Origin: Rugalucina vietnamica
Lineage: Eukaryota; Mollusca; Bivalvia; Lucinida; Lucinidae
Length of the DNA stretch: 64,000 bases
Assembly: GCA_964017185.1 (NCBI GenBank)
Contig: OZ024876.1
Span: 33,829,278-33,893,277, forward strand
Direction of reading: 5' to 3'
The position numbers were made by a program, and so were the translations under genes. A model generated the notes under the pieces. The model searched no databases. It was given only the letters and a program-made list of their open reading frames with translations, and had not been told where the DNA came from. The first letter of the stretch is position 1. The number at the start of each line of letters is the position of its first letter. This document shows, in pieces, positions 20,449-31,963 of this stretch.

Positions 20449-22937
20449 AAATATGTCTTTAAGACCTTTTCTTTGAAAAATACGTTTTAAAGCGCACAAC
20501 AAATGATGAAATCTATACTAAGATTATAATTGTAACTTTGGTTAAAAGTATATATGCTTTATAAAATATAAAATATGAGGTAATGTAAAATGATTACGAT
20601 AAAAGTTGGTATATAAATTGCATTTTATGTGCATTTAACATTACAGACCTGGTCAGCCAAGTTGAGCAAAAATTGATTTCTTTTAGTAAAGGGCTGCCTA
20701 CTGATAAAATTAAAGGGCTGCCTACTGATAAAATTAAAATTAACTCTCCTGCTACTCATCCCCTTTCTTTCGTCCCACTCCTTCCGTGGAGCGGACGCTT
20801 CCGAAACGTCCAACACCGCCTCGCGAAAGCGAAGAACAAAGTTCAGTGATCGAACACGTGTGCAATCCCGAAATCAAGAGGATGGGTTTAAGGAGACACT
20901 GCGTGAAAAGGTAATTTTACCGAAATTTGTTTGCGTACGTAAATATGTGATAAATTCTGAAGCTATATGAAATACCATTTTACATACCGCATAATTAGAT
21001 AGCGCATATCGCATGTGTTTAATGACTTTTATACGATTAATAAATCTCTGGTAAATATGTCTTCAATATTTATCGTGTTGGTAAACAGGTATGCATATTG
21101 TATTGAAATTTCCTGTATCTCACATAGTTGGGTAAACATTGTTTCATATAAGCATTTAGCTGAACATTTACCCAGGATCAGTAAATAACGTGGATACCGT
21201 ATTTATATATCTGAATTTTTATGCTCTAAACATGGTGAAATGTTGGCCAAATATTTAACAGAAAGTGCCAACTTACGGCTACATATGCGCATATAGCTCA
21301 TTTATGCATGCCTGTTTACTGAGGCTAAACCATGACAGAAAATGCTAAAATTTACTTGATCATTTACATAGATTGTTTTTATACATCAAAGTCTTGGTTT
21401 GGGGATCTAGATAAAAAGCGTATGCACATAGTCAAATGTTTGTGCCTGTTTTGTTTCAATGAGTACACCTCTGTAAAACTGTATGCATGTCATGCTGATA
21501 TTTATACAGCTATGCAGACGTAGTGAAAAACGTAATGCATGTGTGTAATGATCATGCAGGCGTTCAAGATACTCTACGGACGTGCTCAAAAAGTAAAACA
21601 AGAAAAACAATTATTGTCTTTGATTGTCTGTATTTCATACTATTTTCGTAAATAGGCTAGAACATATGCAAGTTATAAGAATTAAAATAAAGGCCTGTAT
21701 TAATTTGACGTCATGAAATCTTAAAAGCATTAATGCGAAATTGACATCGTAGTCAAATGGTCATTCATTTTAGCCGCATTGTCTTGGTCGCTTGGTGTGA
21801 TAGTGGTAGTGACACTACAAAGACTTACGGCTCAACAATGACAGACGAGCGCACATGGTTTCTGTCGATAGGAAAAGCTCATATCAATAGATACCCCTTC
21901 AAAAACAGAAACTCGTATAAAGTAAATGTTCCTCAGGAATCAATGATAGGCAAAATCAAACAAAGACCAGCCATGACATCAATGCTACATGTTTTAGATG
22001 TTTTATTCCAAGCCTTGTAAAAACTCACGACCACATACATGCACATTTAAAGCCTCATTTTCAGTTGAATATCTGTGATTTTTCAAGGTCGATCTCACTG
22101 TATCTTGATGTATTAAACTGCAGTCTCGCCTGCTTCAATTTATCGTTGATAATTTTAAGCGAGTAGTGTTGAGGAACACTTCTAATTAGCACAGCTGGTG
22201 TCTGGTTGGAACATTATCTCTGAATGCGGAGCCGTAACGGCTGTTTATAATTTATGCAACATGTTGTACAATGCATTAGGTAAAAGGCGGGAAATTACAT
22301 CGAGTTAGATTAAGATTTTCTAACCTTTTTGCGAAATTTAAAATTATAGTCTATTTTAGTCAAAAATGCTCATAAGCAAACCAAGGATTTAATCGATTCT
22401 CTTTATGGCCAAGAAAACTACATACATTATTTTTGCTTCATTGAATACACCAACAGAAGGTTTCCGTTGAGGTTGCCAATAAACAGAACGTCGTTCCAGA
22501 ATTAGTGAGAGATTGACTTCGCAAATTTAATGACGGGGAACATCTAAGGCAAGCGGCTGGGATTGTAGAAACCGGGCTGGTCAATGTTACTGACTAAACT
22601 TTTTCCTCTGAATACACATGCTATTTTACGATAAATGTACTCTGGCAACCCATCGGGATGACCAATCCCAAAAAATACCTCAAGACTGGTAAAGTGCGCA
22701 AGGGCTATAACCAGTTGAATCGCGTTAAACATTTGCGGTTCAACAGTGGCTTTTTATTCTTACTTGGGTCCGTCATAGCAAATCAAATTTAATGACGTCA
22801 CCTGGATTTTGAAATAAAAACAAAAAATATGATAATTTATGTATTTATTTGAGATTTTTATATACATGTATATGATCATCAATAATTGAACGGAAGAGAC
22901 AAACACATAATGAAACAACAACATAACAACTTTTACG
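20449..22937. other. AT-rich DNA without recognisable gene
   Basis: Only short open frames. A 24-26 bp unit (AAGGGCTGCCTACTGATAAA) is tandemly duplicated at about 20687-20736. Nothing else is recognised. Confidence 0.5.
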
Positions 22938-23837
22938 GAGTGTCTATTGATAGACGTCTGTCAATAGCAAATATTCGGTAAATGTGCTATTGACAGACGT
23001 CAGGCAATAGCAAAACCGCATATTTGCTAATAAATATTAATTAATACCACTGTCATCTGAATAACATTTTAATTTTTACTATCCATGCCGAATGTTATTT
23101 TGTCGGAAGGTTATTCAGTTGAACATCATTTTTTTCCAAACGTTGTCGTTTCAAGTTCAAATGACATGTTATTCCTTTTATGATAAAACACTGGGATGGA
23201 TCTGTTCAGAGAGTTACGATACATGCAAAATACATGTCAACTCGGTGAATCCGGAAGACATGATCAGAACAAGTTGCTTCAAATGCAAAATTAATACAAT
23301 TTGGGGGTGGCCGAAAAGGTCCAACAAATTTTTTGTGGTCATTCACAAAAATATGAATATGAATATGTGATAAATCTAGTCTGTGTAGTTCAATTAAGAT
23401 AACAATTGCACAAATGAAAACTAAGTTTATCTGAAAAGAATAGTACTTAAACTTAGTCTATCTGAAAAGAATAATTCTTTCTCATATTAGTCTAACACAA
23501 AGATTGGAACCCCATGATTCGGGCTTGTCGACGAGCTATCTGTAAGTCACATAAAAGCATAGGTATGCACATTTTCCGACAAAAACTTTCATTTTTCAAC
23601 TCCATGGCAACCCGGAGGTCCCATAAATGTTATGTTTTATGTGAATATCGCTACCATGGTGAAATGTTTCATTCAAAGGTAAAACTAAAGAAAATTTTGT
23701 TATTGCCTGGCGTCTGTCATTAGCAAATTTACCGAAAATTTGCTATTACCAGATGTCTGTCAATAGCAGATTTACCGCAAATTATAGCAGCTTTACAGAA
23801 AATTTGCTATTGCCAGACGTTTGTCAATAGACTCTTC
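22938..23837. mobile_element. Non-autonomous element with CAATAGC-rich palindromic ends
   Basis: The left end reads GGAGTGTCTATTGATAGACG and the right end, reverse-complemented, GGAAGAGTCTATTGACAAACG. Both ends contain clustered CTATTG-CCAGACGTCTGTCAATAGC palindromes: two blocks on the left (22940-23015) and four on the right (23705-23830). The internal frames at 23092-23370 and 23514-23723 are not recognised. Confidence 0.6.
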
Positions 23838-23870
23838 CTAAATTTTAACACTCCTTAAAAAGTATTTTAA

Positions 23871-24103
23871 GGCCTCGTCACATACTAAGCGAAATTCTCT
23901 CGACGTAGACTTGCGTTTATTTGAGAAAACTAGCTTTTGTTCGTTTGATGTATTGCCTAATCTCCCATACAACAGCTATGATCATGCCGGAACGTTTACG
24001 GCTGAAAGGTGCGTAAAGCAATAAATCAAACAAACAAGAAATAATTCTTGCAATAAAACGCAAGCCCATGCAAGTCTGTGTCTCGCTTATGTGTGACGAG
24101 GCC
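23871..24103. mobile_element. TTAA-flanked MITE (233 bp)
   Basis: Begins GGCCTCGTCACATACTAAGC and ends GTGTGACGAGGCC, an inverted pair of about 12 bp with extended imperfect homology (AAGCGA, GACTTGCGTTT). TTAA lies directly outside both ends (23867-23870, 24104-24107). Its ends differ from those of the 11-kb element, so another TTAA transposase mobilised it. Confidence 0.75.
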
Positions 24104-24450
24104 TTAAATCCATTTACATGTGATTTTGTCCCCGACTTTGGTGAACTCTCACTTGCTCTATATACAAGTATGGTACAATGTAGATAAACTGAAAGGTAGT
24201 TTGATATGCTAAATTAATGTACATGAGTGCATAACGCGAACTCATTGCCGCCTATGCAACGGTTCGTGGCGTTTAAAGCGCTTTTTAAAGTGTCTATCGA
24301 AAATACCAAAAACGCGAACAAAATATTTTCATATTTTTTTTGTAACATTTACTGTCAAATTAATTGTCTTGCATAACGGGGTTCAGCTCAATGACGACAT
24401 TTTTATTTTCCTAGTTCCTTAGCAACGAAAGGCTGCTTTCCGAGAGGTCA
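24104..24450. other. AT-rich DNA, nothing recognised
   Basis: No coding potential or repeat structure seen. Confidence 0.4.
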
Positions 24451-24590
24451 TAGCTGCTCATTCGGTTTACGATATGTTTCATGGTATAAGTACCTGATTG
24501 TTAGTTTGGTTTTTTCCCACCTCGGTTTTAGGAGTGGGAATCTTTTTCTGATTGCGCCTTTTCCTGATCTTTGCCTACTTGTACCTTCCT
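24451..24590 (+). repeat. Dispersed repeat R
   Basis: Carries AGCTGCTCATTCGGTTTACG, CCCACCTCGGTTTTAGGAGT and GATTGCGCCTTTTCCTGATC. It matches 61322-61460, 61568-61712 and, reversed, 12266-12420. Confidence 0.7.
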
Positions 24591-24737
24591 ATGACTTTAC
24601 GCAGCGCTCGTGAACGTTTTTTGTGAAATACCGTTGCATGTATCGTAAATAGTTACAAAGCGCTCAATAACTGCGTTTGCCTTATACAACTCGCGCCTGA
24701 ATTATGGAATGGTTGTTAGGTTCAGGTATACTGTATA

Positions 24738-25012
24738 TTACGAAAACATGCCCAATGCAATATACAGAGATATTTTGAGCATTAAAATTGAATATTTTCA
24801 TCTGAAAATTTTGATATATATTTCTTATTATTGCTCAAAACATAGATTGTGGGTACACGTCAGAACCGCCTCAGGTGGTTCTAACGGGTACCCACAATTT
24901 ATATTTTGGAGCAAAAATAAGGAAAATAAGTATACTCCTGCACACCCCAGTTTTGCTATATAAAAGTGGGGTATAGGTGTTTTTTTTGTCTCACGGACAT
25001 GTTTTCCTGATG
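24738..25012 (+). mobile_element. Palindromic MITE, family M1
   Basis: Full-length: TTACGAAAACATGCCCAATG at the left, ACGGACATGTTTTCCTGATG at the right, and a central GTGGGTACACG...GGGTACCCAC hairpin around AACCGCCTCAGGTGGTT. Confidence 0.8.
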
Positions 25013-27434
25013 TGAACCCGTCGAAGCTCCTTTTCAATATTACATGGACTTTTATCGTGATGCAAAAACTTTTGTTGACTATATATGATATGAAGAAATG
25101 TGGACATAATATTTTTTAATAGTCCCGATCTTTGTCAAACTGGAGAATTTGCTATAGCGACCGTTTACAAATTTTGTTTCGCGTTATCTATAAGGGATAT
25201 AATGCCATTTGTAAACATGTCGTGGCAAAGGTCATATTGGTTCCGTGTTCCGTAAACTAAACAGTAAAAACGGGATTCAGTCGGTCACAGGGAGGTGACA
25301 ATAAACAATGAAAGGATCATACAATTCGTCGACAACTCAAAGTAATTTTTGTAGGCTATTCCAGTGATGTGTACACAGATTAAGCATCACCTTCCAATTT
25401 TAAAAGAGCTTTATAAGTGCATGTTGCCTGAATATTTTCTTGAACTAACGGAATCCCATTAGACGCTACACATGAACGAAACATAATTGGAACAGGAATC
25501 AGTAGATATATTTTCAAAAGAAACGTTTTGACCACACAAACTCAGATGCGCCAAATATGTGAATGTCAATGTGCCAAACGAAACAAAAGTCTCCTCTGTA
25601 GCTCAGTGTATAGCATCAGGATAACATGCTTTTAATCTTATAATTATAGCGGGTTGTGTACGTGTACAATAGAAGCCCTACTGTGAGACGATCCTTACAA
25701 TTTATGTTATCGTTATCATGGTGGTCTTCATTATGGTCACTAAAACTCTAGTACAGACTCGTGCCCTAACTGGCCATATATTTTAAACGAATAAATTGGC
25801 ATGCCCAGGAAAAGTGGTTTAGCCAGCAAAACCATGAAAACGCATAAGCCATGGTAGGTTATTATTTTTTCGCTTGTTGTGACTTTGATAAATACTGTAG
25901 AAGTCCCATATTGTAGAAGTCCCATATATGGAGACAACGTCCAGATATGACCGTAGCTGTTGACTGAGACGAGGTGGCTCATAGATTTATCTTTTCCTAA
26001 GCCGCTGTATAAAATACATGTTAACGTTCAGCATTCCTGAAAAGTTTTAGCAATACGTAACAACGCATATGATTTTTTAAATACTTTGACTAAATAATTT
26101 TGCTGCTTGCTTCTCGCCATTCGTATGTAGCTGTTCTGAAGGAACATAAACAGATCAAGTGATAGAAATATCCAATCTCGGCATTTTAAAATCACTATTC
26201 TCAATCAAAAACATTATGTACGCTAACTGTTTAAATCATTGCCAACTTGAATGCTGGATGCCGAATGATATGATTAGAAAAACAAAATAAACATGTAAAT
26301 GTGCATCTTAAAAGGAATAAGTAGGCATAAGTGACAGTTGACAACTGTCTTATTTCAAAAACTTTTTAGCAAGTGTCAGATTCCAACAGAATGTAGTTTT
26401 CAATCTGCTTCCTTCATGTCCTTGTAACCATGTCACATATAGTAAATTTTTAACAAGTATGCGTTTAATGCATAAGCGACATTTTACGTATTTTCATCAT
26501 TCAGCCTAATTTTCTTACAGAGAAATAGAATGATGCATTTTTATGTCTTGAAAACATACTGCGTACATTCTCTTATCTCAATTACCGCACTTTATCACTA
26601 TTTTTCAATGTTTTGGGGGTAAAGTGCGGTATCCACTTATGCTGTAATACCTGCTGTGAGCATATGCAGCTTACTTCAGTATTGAGCTGCCTCTACTGGG
26701 TAATTATGCAAGTAATGGTCAGATTAACTGTAACTGGATACCTAGAATTCCAGGTATTTTACAGTACAAGCCAAATCACAAAATGCATTTTTGTTAAAAT
26801 TTCATCAAAATCCAATTAAATCAAAATAATTAAATTTGTCATGAAAAGTTAAGCGACATTGAATTTTCAATGGTCTAAATCGGTCATGATTTAAGGATTT
26901 GAATGGTCATTATTTGTACATGCTGATCAGACCAGATGTTCCTTACCTGGGATTTCTTATCAGAGGCTGCTGAACTGAAATCATCCCTGCTATTTGGCTT
27001 TACTGCCTTTTGCACCATGGGTGGCTAATAACCAAAGTGGACTTTTGGTAATGTACACACTATGATAACGCCGCACAGCGCACTGCGATATTTCGCGTCA
27101 TGTAACATTTTTTTTTTTTTTCTGTCAGTGACAAAGATATATCCCAATATTGATAAATCCTACAAACAGGCCGGATAGCATTGAGGTAAATGCTCGTGTG
27201 AGCAAGAAGTTTCTGGCCATAGTTTCAGAAATAGCTCCATGTCGTTTTGACAGACGCATGTAATGAGAAATTGCACACTTATTATTATCAATATGTCGGT
27301 ATTTAGCTCTTATGTCACATTTTCTTTTATCCATTCGTTGTTAGACAAATTGCATTACGCAGGAAAAAATCTATGGACATTTTAAGATTTTAAGTCCAAG
27401 TTGTAACAGAAATAGTGTCACCATTGTATTTTGT
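25013..27434. other. AT-rich DNA; pseudo-tRNA-like segment and a perfect stem-loop
   Basis: No gene is seen. About 25583-25650 has an A-box-like TAGCTCAGTGTATAGC followed by CTTTTAATCTT, a very decayed tRNA-Lys-like sequence. A 12-bp perfect stem (TACCGCACTTTA at 26583-26594, TAAAGTGCGGTA at 26620-26631) encloses a 25-base loop. A 15-bp tandem duplication (GTAGAAGTCCCATAT) lies near 25899-25927. Confidence 0.45.
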
Positions 27435-27438
27435 TTAA

Positions 27439-28089
27439 CAGCAGTCACACATTAGCGTATAAGCAAAACGCGCGCCGGGCGTGTTGACGAAAATGTTAAA
27501 TTCAACATACGCCAGGAGCACGTCGGAAACACGTTAGAAGCGCGTTACATGCGCATTTTGTACGCTTTGTGTACGTTTGGTGCACTTAGACGTACGTCGC
27601 TGTAAGTCTCTCCAGGCGTGTTTCGGCTCAAACGAAAAATGAAAATGCTAAAAATTTTGTAGAAGCTCGGGGTGTCCCGGGCGTGTGTCTTATACGTTTC
27701 GAATAAGTTCCACGCGCGTTCCAGGCGTGTTGAATACGCTTCGAACGCGTTCGTTGCATGTCTGAGGCACGCCAGTGTACGCTACATGCGCGTTCCGATA
27801 TTATTAGATAATGCTTCAGTAGCGTGCCCCATGCGTGTGTGAGACGCGCGCTGAAAGTTTGCTGCGCGCCTGTAGCGCGTGCATAGCGTATTTGGGACGT
27901 AACACAAACGTACCTTAAAACTTTGAGATTTTTTATTCGTCCGGCACACGCCTCAGTCACGCGCTACTGTCTGACTGCTAAAGCGAGTAAAGGGAAAACA
28001 TTAACTCTATACGTCCAAAATCTTCAGCGTGTTGAGATTTTCCATACGCCCTGCGCGCGTTTGGGTTATACGCTACAGTGTGACTGCTG
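27439..28089. mobile_element. TTAA-flanked element (651 bp) with CpG-rich interior
   Basis: Ends CAGCAGTCACAC and GTGTGACTGCTG are inverted, with homology running on to TTAGCGTATAAGC / GGTTATACGCTA and CGCGCGC. TTAA flanks it at 27435-27438 and 28090-28093. The interior is packed with GCGCGT, TACGC and ACGTAC motifs, far richer in CpG than the AT-rich surroundings. No convincing coding frame is present. A decayed relative of the left end begins at about 41621. Confidence 0.75.
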
Positions 28090-28093
28090 TTAA

Positions 28094-30263
28094 ACCTTTC
28101 ACATTTAAAAGCCAAAATGCCACTTTTCTCTTTTTTTTTTTTTTCATAGATATACAAAATTTATAGAATTCATGCACGGCTATGGTTAAAGCTTTAAAGT
28201 GAATCATTTTTATTCTTAATTTTACAGTTGAAATATTCAACTTTCTAGTAAACAATATCATTTTCATATTGTATCTCGTTTGATTATTTGATTATTGGTG
28301 TATTGTTTACAACACTGTAAATACGACAAAATGACTTGTGATTATGCTAATTGTCTATATGGCTAGGCCATATTTTCGAAAGCTTTGATCTATCTGCAGG
28401 TACCAAATGTGTTAATCAAATTACCAATATGCTAAGAATTATGTTTGCAACATACACTCATTGGGTCATTCAGAGAAATACACTGGAACGTGGAGATTCG
28501 AATGATATATGATATATCATAAATATTTCAAAGATTTCGGGGACGGATATTAAATACGCTGAATAAATTAAATATGTGTGCGCGAAAAATATAAAAGGGA
28601 AAAATAACAATGCAGATTTCATTTCGTTTTTGAAATATATATTTGCTTGTTGTTGAATGACACATCAACTTCTGTCTCTATCGAAAGTAATTAAATCGGA
28701 TGCACCGTGTTTAAAACGACAACAGAAATATCTGAAACGCCATGAATTCGAAAACCGATGCAAAGGAATACAAAGGATTTTTTTTTTCGTTATTAACATC
28801 TGCTCTCTACGCATACGCGTATTCATCAATGCAAAGAATTAAGTTTTTATTGAGAAATTATATTTTATCAATTTAACCCCAGTTTTATCCCGTATTTATT
28901 GCATGTAATTGTTTTAAATGCGGAGAGGGGATGGAGGTCTATTTGACAAAGACGGATTTTGAACGAAACCGCGCATGTCTCAAACAAGTCAAAAGTGAAT
29001 TAATACAAAACGCGGGAAAGACAATTTCGAATTGAAGAAAAAACGCGGGAAATCCGAGAAAGGGAACCGACGACGAACTACACGTCATGGTATTACTGTA
29101 CACAATTGTGTGCAAATGTTCGTTTGTTCAAGCGAACCTCCAACAAACAAAAAGAACCATTGTCCTAAATATGCCCACTAATATCGCCCCTAAAGAAGCC
29201 CATGTAAATATGTACGCATATGTCATTTATATAGTATACGCCATATAGACAAACACACATGCATATCAATGTTTGACCACATTTAACAATGACGCAGCAG
29301 CATGCGCATATATCATTTATCAGCATTTGATAACCAAGAAGCATACGGCCAAACAGATATGCGGCCTACTATGTAAACCCGTTCGAATTCCATGTTTATA
29401 CTCGTTTCATCTACGTTACCTGCCACGTTAAATATATACATACTAACATATTTACTAATGTATCACCGAGTGCATGCATTCTTAGATTTGTCAAATATTT
29501 CTACGGCTATGTATACAACATTTGCAGTCCAAATTTACATGCATCGTTAAAAATGGAAGCATATTATGTTTAATTTCAGTTTATGCAAGTTATCAAACAT
29601 CTGTCTTTCTTACAATTCATGCGTCCTATAAACCAGGTGTGCATTTTGATCTTTACCATAACCTTTCGTATGTCTATAAATGCCGCGTGCCTACAACTGT
29701 TTAACAAGCTATATAAACTTGAAGTGTACCATTCATGTATACATATTGTAAATTTCCGCATATAGTAAAATGAGAATACCTCTGGAAATGGTGCAATGCC
29801 TTTTTTATTTAAATACCCGAAGTTTAGATAAATAATTTTATTAGTTGAACAGGGACTAAGAGGTAGGTTCATAGGGTTGTAAATACGGTATCCACGGCAT
29901 GAACATACCTGGTTTTGAAAAGGTAAATATCAAATTTTCGGATCTGTAAATGATAGTCAAAGATAAGGCAAACGATCACAACCGAATGGTAAACATGTAT
30001 AAATTTAGGCATTTACACATATTTACATAGGGTTTACCTAGATGTATAAATCGAACTTTTCATCCAGTGAGAGTTTTAAAACTTTAATGGTTGAAATTGG
30101 TAGACTACGATGAGCGAAGCAGATATAATTTGATAGCGTTTTTGAATGAAATAATATCTGATATTCCTCTAGTTTCAATTGGGAGAGAATTCCATAGTTT
30201 AGCACCACTGACAGAAAATGAGTTTTCGAAGTAAGCTTTTTGTGCTTTTGTTTTCATTTTATG
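28094..30263. other. AT-rich DNA, nothing recognised
   Basis: Only short unsupported frames. A short palindrome (ATATATGATATATCAT) is near 28504-28519. Confidence 0.4.
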
Positions 30264-30534
30264 TATCAGGAAAACATGTCCGTGTAATGTTTACCCTCTG
30301 GAACCCACTTTTATGTAGCAAAACTGGTGTATGCAGGGGTATTCCTATTTTTCTTATTTTTGCTCTAAAACATAGATTGTGGGTACTTGTTAGAACCGCC
30401 TCGCCTCACAATCTATGTTTTGAACAAAAATAAAATAAAAAAAATATATCAAAACATTTCAACTGAAAATTTTCAATTTTTTAACTTGAGCTCAAAAAAA
30501 TCTCTATATATTGCATGGGGAAGTTTTCGTAATG
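30264..30534 (-). mobile_element. Palindromic MITE, family M1 (reverse)
   Basis: Begins ATCAGGAAAACATGTCCGTG and ends TTGCATGGGGAAGTTTTCGT. The central hairpin is partly deleted (AACCGCCTCGCCTCACAATC). Confidence 0.75.
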
Positions 30535-30816
30535 CTGTGTTTTGCTATTTTGTGCTCTTCACTTGTTGGAGGAAATAAACAATAAAGTAAAATGGTCTGT
30601 AGGCCAGGAATTTCTTGGCAAAATATTATATTCATATTAATGGAAATGCACTATTAGGTTTACTTTTCATATTTAACTACATTTTATAGCCCTAATATAA
30701 GCACGACTGGCTTCACCGGCCCCAAGGGGAGCGGGGGCATGGATACACATGACTGGTGCATAACTTGATTATCCTGACTAGGTGTATTTTCTTTCCGCTG
30801 CAGGTAATATATGGGA

Positions 30817-31047
30817 TGAGCCACCTCATGAGAAAACCAACAATCTGCATATGCGAAAACAAAGGCGCGGATGAGCTTCGCGGTTACAGCTGATCAGCGT
30901 CTTTGTTTTCGCTACACGGATAGTACAATTCCTCTTCTTTCTAAATCCAAAATATCCAGTCTCTAGCCATCTTCTGTGCTAGTACAGCCCGGTTTGTGTC
31001 GGACCTGTTCGGAAACCACATTGTTGGTTTTTCCACGAGACGGCTCA
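30817..31047. mobile_element. Palindromic MITE, family M2
   Basis: Begins TGAGCCACCTCATGAGAAAA and ends CGAGACGGCTCA. It has the internal AACAAAGGCGC...GCGTCTTTGTT hairpin and the family arm TTTGTGTCGGACCTG. Confidence 0.75.
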
Positions 31048-31210
31048 ATTATGCCAACAATCCGCTGCATATGCGATTTCGCTACAGGAATGGTACAATT
31101 CCTCTTTTACTCATACAAAATTTAAAGCCTCTAGCCTGCTTTAGTGACTGTACAGGCTGGTTTGTGTCGGACCTAGCCGGAACACTAAATTGTTCTCATG
31201 CGAAGGCTCA
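31042..31210. mobile_element. Second M2 copy lacking its central hairpin, joined to the first
   Basis: Shares the GGCTCA terminus with the preceding copy, then CATATGCGATTTCGCTACAG where the hairpin should be, and the arm TTTGTGTCGGACCTAGCCGG. The palindrome has been deleted. Confidence 0.6.
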
Positions 31211-31611
31211 AAAACGTAATAGTTGGAAAAATAAACTATTATATGGGTACACCTGGTGATGTGAATGTAATTAAACAGGCGAAAGCAATCTCCCTTCCAG
31301 ATATTTCTTTAAATATCTTAAACAGTTTGAGTGATAGACATATGACAAAGCTTCGTGGCAAGATAAATTAAACCATTTTACACTTCATTAGAGATTTCAG
31401 CACCTGGATGTATAACTTTCAATATGATACGTATAATAGAAATCTCCGAGACTTAAAAGTGGTAATCGGTAATCACATAACATGGTTGATTGTGCGGGAT
31501 TTGCTTTGCTCTCAAATTCACAAAAGTGAGAAGGGTGAAACGATTTTGTAAGCTTGGTGTTCTTTATGTATTCAAACTTTGCGAAATATCACTTACCCTA
31601 ATTCACGAAAT
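31211..31611. other. AT-rich DNA, nothing recognised
   Basis: No gene or repeat structure seen. Confidence 0.4.
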
Positions 31612-31777
31612 CGGAAAACATGTCCGTGAAATGTATATCCCCTCATCATACCCGGTCCACAATCTATGTTCTGGATCAAAAATAAGAAAAATTGTATACC
31701 CCTGCATACCCCAGTTTTTTCTATATAAAAGTGAAGTTCAAGGGGGTATATATTACATGAACATTTTTTCCTGATGC
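31612..31777 (+). mobile_element. Internally deleted MITE, family M1
   Basis: Ends GGAAAACATGTCCGTG and CATTTTTTCCTGATGC are kept. The left arm and half of the hairpin are gone. Confidence 0.65.
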
Positions 31778-31963
31778 ATACATCCGTCTTAAACGGTACA
31801 AAAAACTATAACTCTTAATGAATGTAGTTTCAACTTACGTGCAGACATATCACCAAGGTAACTCCAGTACTTTTCATTTTCTAATCCCACCTATCGATAC
31901 AGAACGCTTATATCCTTGCATTTTAAACTGAATAGAACTGATTAATTAATATCCATACTCTTA

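Noticed and set aside
27628-27960. Arg/Ala/Thr-rich 110-codon frame
   Set aside because: A by-product of CpG-rich repeat motifs inside a TTAA MITE.
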